Shown here: positions 1 through 10,093 of the stretch, one piece after another
How positions within the stretch are numbered: position 1 is the stretch's first letter
Layout: each line of letters opens with the position of its first letter
Assembly (NCBI GenBank): GCA_004335835.1
Contig: RWJK01001617.1
Span: forward strand, 41,974 to 105,973
Direction: 5' to 3'
DNA from: Scenedesmus sp. ARA3
Lineage: Eukaryota > Chlorophyta > Chlorophyceae > Sphaeropleales > Scenedesmaceae
Length of the DNA: 64,000 nucleotides
The notes under the pieces: generated by a model
Database searches by the model: none
The model's input: only the letters and a program-made list of their open reading frames with translations
What the model was told of the DNA's origin: nothing
Program-made: the position numbers and the translations under genes

Positions 1-3000
1 CCTCCCTCTCCCCCCACCTGCGGTGCTGCCCCCCACCTGCGCTGCTGAAGCTGTCCATTTTGGTGAGTGCTTCAGGGATGACACAACTGCTGCTGCTGAC
101 ATTCCCCCCACCTGCCGTGCTGAAGCTGTCCTTCTTGGTGAGCGCCTCAGGGATGACGTCGCCAAACAGGCTGGCGCGCTGCGCAAAGCTGAGCAGCAGC
201 CGGCGCGCACAGTCGCCCATGTACAGGCCCGACATCAGCTTCTCGATCAGCATCTTGCCTGCGCGGCAGCGACACAGGGGGCCAGACTGGTTTAGCATTG
301 CTTCAAGATGCGTCACATGCAAATCACTGTAAAATGATCGTGCTTATACAGGCAAAAAGACAGCCAAAGTGACCGCAAGTCAGCAAAGTGTGCACAGCTG
401 AGAGCGCAGAATGTTGGCATCAAGGCGTGCTGCCGAGTCCAGGTGTTGCAGTGCAGATGCACAACACCAGCCATCGACAGCTTGACGCAGCAGCCACAGG
501 TTGTTGCGTGGCGCTGAACATGTCCTGGTGGCCATCTCCTGCTGCGCGTTTGACGTCGACGCCAGTGTGGCCTGCTGATGCACAAACACAGCCATCATGC
601 CACTCACACCACAAACGAGGCCATGGGCGGCCCCGCTCTACCAGACAGGTGTCTGTCGTGCCATAGCCGCATTGTAGCGTGAACACGCCGATGATGCCCC
701 TCTATCACGCCTCGCCTGGCCCATCCATGTGGCAGTGAAGCACTAATAGCACAGCTAGAAGCTGCCACAGCAGCAGCAAGCGCTCATGTCATGTACACTG
801 CGCCTCACCCTGCTGCGGCCCGCTGGCTGCGTCCAGCTCCAGGTCCTCCTTCACGCGCGGCAGCAGCACGCTGCCGTAGCAGCCCCACTCCGTGTTGATG
901 GCGGTGCGCGTGTCATGCTCCACGCCCTTCACCTTCCACTTGGGCATCTTGGACACCTGCGGCGCATGTTGTGCACACGGTGAGCTATCCCAACGTACAG
1001 ACACTACCACTTGTATGTATAATATGCTATGGCATCACATTGCGATAGTGCAGGTAGTGCCGCACATGGGTAACTGTGGACGTCCGGTTTGGTTCGGTGT
1101 GTGCTGATTGGGTCAGCTGAGGCAAGCATTTGGTTCAACATCATTCAACCAGCACAGCTGGTGTGGCCTCAATACTCAAAGAAGCACGAGCGAGGTTCGC
1201 TGCATGCACAGATCACGCAAAGCATGACTGCAAGAGCCATCTGCTGTTGTATAATCAGCAATTAGGGTGACAGACCGCACCCATTCTAACATACATGCGA
1301 CGCCTGGTCCGCGCCGCGCCGTACCTTATCCACGATGCAGGCGTTGGTGCCTGTGCCCAGGATGACGCCCATCTCTGTTGCTGTGTCCATGTAGCAGCTG
1401 GCGGTTAGCACGCCCACGCTGTCGTTGATCAGCGCCAGCACGCGGCACGGCTTGCCGGCACGCGCCAGCGCCTCTGCGCAGCAGCAGCAGGGATGCGCAC
1501 ATGCGTACATGTGCACAGATCAGCAGGGAGCAAGTGCGATCGCCTGCACGCACCCTTGATGGCCACCTGGCGCTGTAAATTTTGTATCAACCAACAGGCA
1601 GCAAGCGCAACTGCTGCTACAGCACAAGGCCCAACCTGCAGGCGGCTGGCTGCTGCTGCCAACGCTGCAGGCCCACCAGCCCTGCATGCTGCAAGCTGAT
1701 CAGGGTCAAGCAAGCACCAAGCAGGCTAGCCTCTGCTGCAGCAGCTGCTTGCAGGCCGCGTGTGCTGCCTCTATGCTGTACCAGCACTACACCTTGAGCC
1801 CGCTGCACGAGTTTTCTTGTGCCCACCTATTCCTGACAAACCAATGCAAGCTGCTGCTACCAGTGCTGCTGCTACGGCCCCAGCAATAGCAAGGACGCTA
1901 GCTGCAGAAGGCCGCAGCGCCACGCAACACCAAAACCAGCCAGCACCGCACCTGACAGCAGTGCCACCACGTCCTTGCCCACCACCCCATCCACGTCAAA
2001 GCCCTTGGTCCAGCCCATGAGCTTGCCGCTGTTCAGCGCCTGCTGCTCCACAGCAAAGCTGAAGCAGAAGCCCACCACAGGCAGCGCAGCGCTGGCGGCG
2101 GCATCCTGCAGGATGCACCAGCAGCCAGCAGCAGCATATGCAAAGGGCAGGCTATGTTCAAGTGTGGTACAGCAGCGCATCGTGTTACTGGGGTTGGTGA
2201 TTGGGTGAACATGCACTGCTACCTTTACACAAGGGCAGCTGCCATAAGTGACTGCGCGCGCACAACACTTGCAGGTGCTGCGGCACTTCCACGCTTGCAG
2301 TTCGCACTGCTGCTCCTCCCCAGAGCTGCAGATCCCAGCATTGCCTGGCGCATCAACCATCCCTGCTGCGCTCCCGCTGCTGCTGCACCCCTGCTCCTGC
2401 ACCCCTGCTGCTGCTGCTGCCGGCCGTCATCACCTTGTGGCGCGCCTCCTGCTCCTTGATGAAGTCTGCCAGCTGCTCCGCCAGGAAGTCGAAGAGCTGG
2501 TTGCAGCTGCCAGTGTACACAGCCTTGGGGATGGCCACCTGCTTCATCACCTGCTCCTCCTGCAGGCGGGAGACAAGCGCAGGAACGCGAGCACCAGTTT
2601 ACAGGAATACGGTACATTTGTACACAGCACATACCATTGACGTCGTGGGTGCAGGTTGGTGTGCAAGTGTATGCCACACAAGGGGAGGCTGCCAGCATGA
2701 GCCTCATATGTGTGGCGACACGCGTAATAGGCTGCTCCTGCCGCTGCTGCTGCCGCTGCTGTCATGTGCTGCTGCTGCCGCTTAAGAGCGGCGCTGATAG
2801 CGCTGCCCTGCTGAAGGCTTTGATGCATCCTGCTGCTGCTGCTGCTGCTGCTCACAATGACGCCGCGCTTGTCTGACAGCTTGTAGTACACCACGCGGAA
2901 GTTGGTGCCGCCGATGTCGATGGCATAGCAGGCGCCAGTCTCGTCTCTGCAAGCAGGCATGACAGGTCCGTGTTGACGTCAGCGTTCAGGCTGGGTTGGG

Positions 3001-3837
3001 ACACTAAGGTGCAGTTTGCTTGCGCACCAGTGTCCATGCGGGAAAGCCATAGATCCACGCACCGCCACTCCTGGCTAGCAGAGCTGCCAGCTGGTGCAAT
3101 CACACGTCAGCACAACTGTGAGTAGCAATGTCTAGGTGTGATTGAGCCGTACAGCTACGCATGGCTCTGTAACCCCCTGTACTGCATGTGCCTGCAAGGC
3201 GCTTCGCTAGACTCACCCCGTTGGCAGCTTCACCACGTAGGTGGGCAGCATCAGAATGTCGCTGGCGTTTGCCTTGTCCATGCCGGTTTGCATCTGCAAG
3301 GATGCACACTTGATTGTCAGTTGTACTGCTATGCTGGGAGCTGCTGTCTGCATGAGCTTTGCAGCAGCACGCCTGCAACCACTTCTGCAGTTGCAGCTGC
3401 TGATGGCTCACCTGCTTCAGGATGTCATCCTCAAGAGCCTGCATCTCTGACCGAGGAGGCAGCATGGCTGCCTCATACTGCGTCAACACAGTACAACGGG
3501 TTTGGATGGGTGGGTGCACTTGGCTGCCGTGCCGGAACAGTGTTTGACTGGCGCCACGCCCACTGCTGGCAGTAAGTCGTTCTGAACACATCCGAACATA
3601 AGATAAATAAAGAACATATTTGCATTGCGTGCTTCGGCGATTGAAAAACGGTGCGGATGCTCGGTAACCACCCTGCTTGAGCTTCCACCATACCTCCTTG
3701 AACAGCGCGCACTGTTCCTTGTACACAGGATAGCGCTTCGTGTACTGATCGTATCCATAATATGCAGCAGCGACTGCTGCTGCCAGAGCTCCCCCGGCAA
3801 GCCCAACCTTGCGAAGCTGCTTCTGATCCAACGACAT
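1..3837 (-). CDS. HXK: Hexokinase, membrane-anchored type, 3' end outside the window
   Basis: Hexokinase phosphorylates glucose and other hexoses with ATP. Nine exons are visible (descending): 3837-3672, 3446-3412, 3293-3217, 2946-2856, 2559-2434, 2105-1952, 1473-1325, 956-809, 258-112, and their phases join exactly. The ATG at 3837-3835 was chosen because the next in-frame upstream codons have no ATG. Residues 11-28 form a hydrophobic Ala/Gly/Val-rich segment like the N-terminal anchor of plant type-B hexokinases, which sit on the mitochondrial outer membrane. Family motifs seen: phosphate-1 DIGGTNFR (103-110), GWTKGFD with Lys199, LINDSVG with the catalytic-type Asp234, GVILGTGTNACIV, and NTEWGCYGS. 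The last two differ slightly from the usual wording (normally NMEWGNF). About 364 residues are seen; the C-terminal quarter is missing. A copy of the exon 9 donor region lies at 36-85 inside the next intron. Confidence 0.93.
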
Positions 3838-4295
3838 TTGACTCAACTTCAAATATGACGTCTTCGGTGCTTCAAACAGACATGTGCAACATGTGCAGTG
3901 GCTGTCGTGCTGAGACGTTCTATCGGAAAATCAAGTGTAACTGACAAGCCTGGGCTCAAGACCCTCAAACCCTTTTTGCTGTGGCCATCCTTGACGCTGT
4001 TCTGCTGTCAAGGTAAGTGGCCACGCAACCTTTACGCTGCACAGCGCGTCTCAGTGGGCTGCTGCCGAACCATCTGAGCTGCTCCATGTCTGAGTGAGCT
4101 GCTACTGCCTTGTGCAGGCTGCGAAAGGCTTTGATCAGAGCCACAAGACACGTCCAGTAACACATGCCACTAGCTAGCAGAGCTCTACTCCCCATAAGCA
4201 GTGATATAAGCACACGCTGACTGCCTGTGAACCAATAGCGCAGCGGTAGCACAGCTGTGTTGGGCCTGATTCGCACCCTAGTTCTTGCTGTCATC
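3838..4295. promoter_or_regulatory. Divergent intergenic region between hexokinase and methyltransferase
   Basis: These 458 bases separate the two start codons, so the region must hold both 5' UTRs and both promoters. No recognisable core promoter element or conserved motif was found. Confidence 0.5.
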
Positions 4296-5906
4296 ATGGC
4301 TGTGAACACAGTGGGCTACACCTCACAGATTACTGCCGGCTTCCGAGCAGTGGAGCTGGCCCACAACAAGAAACCAATCATAGTTGACCACCTAGCGCAG
4401 CACCTGGCTGGCGCCGCACTGCACACAGCCCTGGCAGACTACCAGCAGCTGCAGCAGGCGCAGGGCCCCGGCCGCTCGCTGCGCGTGCCTGCACGGAACA
4501 GGATTATGGATGACTTTGTTTTGGAGGCGCTGCAACTCCTGCAGCAGCAACAGCAGCAGCAGCTGGATGGTGATGGAGTGGTGCAGGTGGTGCACATAGG
4601 CTGTGGCATGGTGAGTGGGCGGCTCACGTACGCACTTTTCACAAATTTTTTGTTTTTCAGGCCACAGGAGCAACGCCGCCTGCCACCCGTTGCTGCGCAG
4701 ACTTTTGAGCTGCCGGTTCAGACCCTACAGAAACGCAGTCCTCGCACCAAGCGTATAACATTGAACTTCAGAGATTGTGCACTGGGTGGGCACACATCCT
4801 TGGCTGCCCACTCATCACTGTGGTCAATTGCCCTGCAGGACACCAAGCCGTGGCGGCTGCAGCCGCTGCTGCACGTGCACTGGTTTGAAATCGACCAGCC
4901 TGCGGTGATGCAGCTGAAGCAGCAGCTGCTGCAGCAGGCAGGCGCAGCCACAGCCACTGCGCCAGAACCAGGCGGTGCTGACCTAGGAAGCACAACTGCT
5001 GGAAGCAGCACAGCAAGCCTGGCACAAACAGCAGCAGCAAGTGATGGCAGAAGTTGTGTTGCTCCTGCTGCAGCCGATCATGAGCAGCAGCAGCACCAGC
5101 AGGGAGTGCGCTTTCCTCTGCTGCCTCAGCGGTACAGCGCAGTGCCTGCTGACCTGGCAATGGTGCCACTGGCAGCCTGCCTGCAGGCGGCAGGCTTCCA
5201 GCAGCAGCGCCCCACAGTGTGGGTGGCTGAAGCGCTGCTGTACTACCTGCCTCTGGATGTGGTGAGCACTGCTGGCAGCAAGCGCAGCACCAGTGCTTGG
5301 GCGTGCTGTGCCAGTGGCACACGTGTGCAAGTAGGAGTTATGCAGCACAGGGAGTTGACTGCAGTGATAAGCCAAGTGGTCGGGCACGTTGTGCGATGTG
5401 ATCCCGTGCAGTCGCGGCTTTGCTCTGCCAAGGTGCATAATCAAGCTGTGCTGGCACACACACTTCACCTTAGCTCAACTGCAGAGCCAGCACGACGCCA
5501 CGAACATGAGGAAGCTTGCTGTCTGGTGCATGTCAACTGCAAGGCAATGCGTCTGTCCAACAATGTGGCTGCTGCTGCTGCCCTGCTAACTGCTAACCAG
5601 GCCTGTGAGCTGCTGCGCAGCATGCGTGCGCTGTCAGGCGCAGGCAGCTGCCTCGCTGCCACCTGCATTGATGCAGAGCTGCAGCAGGCACACCTGCGGC
5701 TGCCCAGCCAGCACTACTTCTCAACAAATAAAGTGGCTTGGCATTTTAGCATGGATGAGCTGGCAGCAGCAATCGGCGCTGCTGGCTGGCGCATGCAGGG
5801 GCAGCCGCAGACCGCAGCGCAGCTGGCGAGGGAGCGGTATGGCAGGGAGACGTATGTGGCGCTGTATGGCGGCGCTGAGTGCTGCTTTACAGCTGTGCCA
5901 GGGTGA
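4296..5906 (+). CDS. Leucine carboxyl methyltransferase (LCM) family SAM-dependent methyltransferase
   Basis: Three exons are proposed: 4296-4610, 4839-5261 and 5601-5906, giving 347 residues. The start is the ATG at 4296, in good context. Family marks: the SAM-binding loop HIGCGM at residues 100-105, which on splicing continues directly into DTKPWRL (compare G-G-LDTRAYRL in the family); the acidic strand HWFEIDQPAV; the WVAEALLYYLP strand; and a C-terminal YVALY ending. The family methylates small-molecule or protein carboxylates (PP2A Leu-carboxyl, Ppm1-like proteins); the substrate here is not evident. The two introns (228 and 339 bases) are both multiples of three without an in-frame stop, so the unspliced gene is one continuous 536-codon reading frame from this ATG. 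Splicing is supported by the restored family motif and by GTGAGT/GTGAGC donors. Confidence 0.82.
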   Translation: MAVNTVGYTSQITAGFRAVELAHNKKPIIVDHLAQHLAGAALHTALADYQQLQQAQGPGRSLRVPARNRIMDDFVLEALQLLQQQQQQQLDGDGVVQVVHIGCGMVSGRLTYALFTNFLFFRPQEQRRLPPVAAQTFELPVQTLQKRSPRTKRITLNFRDCALGGHTSLAAHSSLWSIALQDTKPWRLQPLLHVHWFEIDQPAVMQLKQQLLQQAGAATATAPEPGGADLGSTTAGSSTASLAQTAAASDGRSCVAPAAADHEQQQHQQGVRFPLLPQRYSAVPADLAMVPLAACLQAAGFQQQRPTVWVAEALLYYLPLDVVSTAGSKRSTSAWACCASGTRVQVGVMQHRELTAVISQVVGHVVRCDPVQSRLCSAKVHNQAVLAHTLHLSSTAEPARRHEHEEACCLVHVNCKAMRLSNNVAAAAALLTANQACELLRSMRALSGAGSCLAATCIDAELQQAHLRLPSQHYFSTNKVAWHFSMDELAAAIGAAGWRMQGQPQTAAQLARERYGRETYVALYGGAECCFTAVPG

Positions 5907-7054
5907 TCGAAGGAGCCTTCATCATCAGCATCGGCTTAGTGAGTTCATTCACAGCAAGGAGCGCGAGGGAATGCTGCTTTCCTGTTCCCGGGTGTGTGCA
6001 AATGACATGTGGTGGGTGGTGTGCTGTTGTGACAGCCCGTTGCTGCATGGCACCCAGCGCATTGCATCTGTTTCATGGTTTGCTGCATTTTCTGGCCGTG
6101 CAAACCACAGCCAGCTGCCTCCAGTGCATTTGCATCAATCATGGCGCCAGGGCCCAGCCAGGCTGCCAGTGGTGGTCAGCTGGACAGTCAGAACTTGGAG
6201 TTGCTTGTCAGGAATGCTCAAGCATCACTGTGCTCAGCACGACCTTTGTTTACAGAGAAACATCATATTGGTTGTAACATCGCACCTGAAGTGTCTGTGT
6301 AGTGCTGGTTGCACTCGAGTTGCCTGTGCTGTGTGATGTGGCTGTGTCAGCAACCGTTGGGCGACGGGTGGCAATTGGTCCGCTCCGCCGGTTCATTGAC
6401 GTGTTGCAATTGCAGATAACACAATCAATTGATTTCATGCACCGTCTTGCTATCTACCGCAGACTGCACGCTGCCATCAGTGCTAAGCGGATTTGCAATC
6501 TGAACACCACCACCGGCGCGGCAAGAATGTCATGGGCCACATGGTCGGTTACGAACGGCAGACTGCACCACTTCATTGCTTTGTGATGCTGCTAAGATTA
6601 CTTTTGGTTACACGTTAGCAGGCTGAGGACACCGGCTGCAGCCTACCAAAGTTTGTGTTCGCTCTCCTTTCAACAATCGGCACTCCAAGCGCTTTGGCAC
6701 AGTCTCGATCATCTGTTGAGCCTAGCTGATAGCCTTCAGGCATCGCAGCCGGGGGTGTGCAACCAGACAGGCACCGGGATATTTCGTTCGCTCCAGGCTA
6801 GCCAGTGAGTGCAGCTTGGAATCCAACAATAAGCATTAATATGTGCGTACGAGATTCTACTTCCTGCTGGCTGTGTGGCACGTGGTCGTATGCGGGGCGG
6901 CAGATGGCAGTAGCAACAGCAGCAGCAAGCCCAACAACAGCAGTAGCACTGGCTGCTCACCTGACACCATAGGTGCCCTCTTGCCATTGCAGACACCGGT
7001 CCTGTGCTGGTGACTGTTCCCTGCGTTCGACAAGCAAGTTGCGCAACAAGCAAC
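5907..7054. other. Intergenic region, methyltransferase 3' UTR and RRM/U-box gene promoter
   Basis: This stretch of 1148 bases holds the 3' UTR of the methyltransferase, with TGTAA at 6273-6277, and then the upstream region of the RRM/U-box gene. Short open frames in it have no ATG, or no family resemblance. No gene was found. Confidence 0.6.
6273..6277 (+). terminator. TGTAA poly(A) signal, methyltransferase gene
   Basis: TGTAA, the usual green-algal polyadenylation signal, lies 367 bases after the methyltransferase stop codon. Confidence 0.5.
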
Positions 7055-9131
7055 ATGGGAGACTCGCTGCGGCCGTACTTGAAGATGCAGAACTTGTTCT
7101 GCAGAGACATAGACCGCAACGCCTTGCCTTCATTGGTCCGTGATAAGCTTGAGCGAATGTGTCCCCTTGGCAAGGCAAGTGGCTGGAGAGCTCTGGCATG
7201 CACCATGCATGTGCAAGCTTAACCAGTACTGCCGCAGCAACAGCAACAGCAGCAGCAGCAGCAGCAGGCGCAGTTGTGCATTGCAGCTGCAGTTGCTGCC
7301 TCGATTCTGAAACCAAGCAGGGTCTCCAGCCTTTCTTACATCCTGTTTGTGTGTTTGCAGGTTGTGCTGCCGATCGATCACAACAACCCCAACTCGCACA
7401 TCGGGTCAGCTTATCTCAACTACAACACCCATGACGAAGGTGCGGAGACTGCCGGCCGGCAGCACACCTGCAGCTGCCACATGCTATGCAACACACCTGC
7501 TGTAGTATGTTGTGTGTGTCACGGCCCCTGCTGCACAGCCCCTGTTTTCTGACCCATCCCCCAGCATGCCGTGCGATTGAGCAAAGCCTCGCAGCAGATC
7601 ATTTCTCAACCCTGATTGCTTCTGCTACTGCTGCTGCTGCTACTGCTACTGCTGCTGCGCCTGCAGCCAAGAAGGCGCTCACCAAGTATCGCTTTGCTGT
7701 CGTGTTCAATGGGCATCCCGCCAAGCTGATGTACTCTGCGCTGGACAAGGACAGAGTGTTTGGCCCCTTCAGCCTGAAGTTCCAAATCATCATCAAGGTG
7801 AGACAGCAGACGCTGCTGCTGCTGCTGCTGCTGCTGCTGCCGCCTAATCTTGTTCATGGCCATTGCACGCACATGTCATCAGCTGTGCTTACTGTGAGCA
7901 GCAGCAATGCATGCTTCCCTGCGTTATGCCGGTGCATCATGCATTTTGACAGCAGCATCCTCAGCTGCTGTGTTCAGCACAGCTTGCAGCAGGTGTGTCT
8001 GTGTTGCACACCCATCACACATCCTCAAAGACAGCAACATAGTCGACCTGCTGTGCTGTGCTGTGCCGTGCTGTGCTGTGGCTGCAGAATCTGTCAGAGG
8101 AGGTTGATGTGGAGATGCTGTACGACTTTTTCAGCCAGTTTGGGGAGATCTACCAGTGCAAAACAGACACAGACCTGTACCACCAGTACTTTGGCCAGGT
8201 GCGTGGATGCAAGGCATGCAGATGTATCAGCCTGTCACTCTTCTGCAGTGAGATGCCGTCATCTCCAAACGTGTACCACCAGTACTTTGGCCAGGTGGGG
8301 CAGGGCACTGCATGCAGCAGCCTGTTGCGCCACTGCAGCCACGGCCTTCTGCTCAGACACACATTGCACACCAGCGCTAGGAAGAAGCAAGCACTTTTGC
8401 GCTTTGCTCTTGTCATCTGCTGCGTGCCGAGCCTTGTAGCTTGCTGCACACGCATCCAGTTGACGTAGCACCAGGTGCCAATGAAAATGCACCTTCACGC
8501 ACTGTGCCTGACCTCTGATGTGCCTGTACCCGCCTGAACCTGCCTGCTCCCTTCAACCGCAGGTGACATACATGGATGAGGACAGCGTTGAGGCAGCAGT
8601 GGCAGGCGCCAACCAGACGCGCTGGCAGAGCAGCGTCATCGTGGTGGAGCCGCACCACAAGGCACACCTGGCACACACAGCAGCACGGTGAGCGCAGCAG
8701 CGACAGCAGCAACAGCATCAGTGACAGCACCACACGCCTTAATAATGTGCAGCTCGGGGCAGCATGTTGGGATCACCATATAGTGAATGTGTGAAGTTTG
8801 CAGATGCGCATGCAAGGGCTGTGTGCACTGAGGTTGCGCTGCTGCAGTTTGCCAGGCCTTGCTCCAATGGCTGTTGTGCCTGCTGGTGCTATCCATTTCC
8901 GCTGTTGATGCTGTACACCTGCCTTTGTTGTGGTTCGTGCGTGTTATTTGTTGCTGCCTGCAGCTCCAGCACCCCAGTGCCGGACACCAGCAGCGCCCAG
9001 AACTTCCCTAGCCTAGGCGGCAGCAGCGGAGGCGGCAGCAGCAGCGCAGCAACTGCAGCAGCGGCAGCAGCAGCAGCACAGCAGCAGCAGTTGCAACGCC
9101 AGGCGGCGGCGGCAGCAGCGCAGCGGCAGGC

Positions 9132-9169
<38 letters not shown>

Positions 9170-10041
9170 TGCTGGATGAGCAGAGCTTGTTCACAGGCGC
9201 GCCTGTCAACTTTGCTCTGCAGGGCAGCAGCAGCGTTGGGCTGCCGCCGCCGTTCACGCTCGCTGTCTCATCACCACTCGCAGCAGCCCCTGATGCTGCC
9301 AGCCTCTCCGCCCTGGATGCGCCTGTGCAGATGCCGAGCGGCTTCAGCACCAGCGGTGGCGGCAGCGTGAGCGGCCTCGGGCTAACACACTCGGCGCCAG
9401 TTGCGGCAACATCAGGCAGCGGTTTAGAGGAGCTGCGGCTAAACCTCACCGGCCTCAACACCAGCCCCAGCGCCACCACAGCAGCAGCAGCAGCAGCGCC
9501 AGCAGGGCCAGCGCCGGCGCATGGCGGCCCGCTGCACCTGCTGCACCTGCTGGCGCAGCGGCGGGAAGCAGCAGCGTCAGCGTCAGCCGGCAGCGGCAAC
9601 TTATCGCCCGCAGGTGATCAGCCGGTGAGCCGCTTAGGCTTTGCGAGCCACAACCTGGGCAGCTCAGCAGCAGTAGGCACACCTACAGGCGCCAGCAGTG
9701 CAGCTCTAGGCGCCAGCAGAGCAAACGGCAGCATCAGCAGCAGCGGCGGCGGCGGCAGGGTTGGGGTGTCTGGCCAGCGCAGCAGCAGCAGCGGCAAGGG
9801 TGGCGTGCTACGCGGCGTGCTGGAAACCTTGGAGCAGGTTTCTGAGGCGCTGTGCTGCCCGATCACTCACGAGGTGTTTGTGGACCCTGTGGTTGCTGCT
9901 GACGGCATCACGTATGAGCGCAAGGCGATTGTAGACTGGCTGGGTAGCCACAACACGAGCCCCATGACGAATAGCGTGCTGCCGAATTTGCTGCTGCACC
10001 CCAACAGCCTAGTGAAGACGCTGGTGGAGGAGCTGCTGTGA
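7055..10041 (+). CDS. Two-RRM, C-terminal U-box protein, putative RNA-linked E3 ubiquitin ligase
   Basis: Six exons: 7055-7174, 7361-7439, 7565-7797, 8088-8198, 8563-8687, 8964-10041; all phases match, giving 581 residues. Start ATG at 7055. Residues about 10-75 (LFCRDIDRNALPSLV...ACRAIEQSL) and about 143-205 (IIKNLSEEVDVEMLYDFFSQ...VTYMDEDSVEAAVAGA) read as RRM folds, though neither is a strong canonical RNP1 match. Residues about 225-505 are a Ser/Gln/Ala-rich low-complexity linker with a polyQ stretch. Residues about 510-581 are a clear U-box: EALCCPITHEVFVDPVVAAD, TYERKAIVDWL, SPMTN, and LLLHPNSLVKTLVEELL. U-boxes bind E2 enzymes and give ubiquitin-ligase activity, so a ligase acting on or recruited by RNA is inferred. 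Intron 1 begins GC (AAG/GCAAGT). A spare exon 4 donor is present at 8295. Confidence 0.85.
8176..8297 (+). repeat. Tandem duplication of exon 4 donor boundary (RRM/U-box gene)
   Basis: The same 26 bases, beginning TGTACCACCAGTACTTTGGC and ending in CAG/GTG, occur at 8176-8201 (real exon end and donor) and at 8272-8297 (inside intron 4). The copies are exactly 96 bases apart and no stop lies between in the exon's frame. Confidence 0.9.
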
Positions 10042-10048
10042 GGGCCTG

Positions 10049-10093
<45 letters not shown>

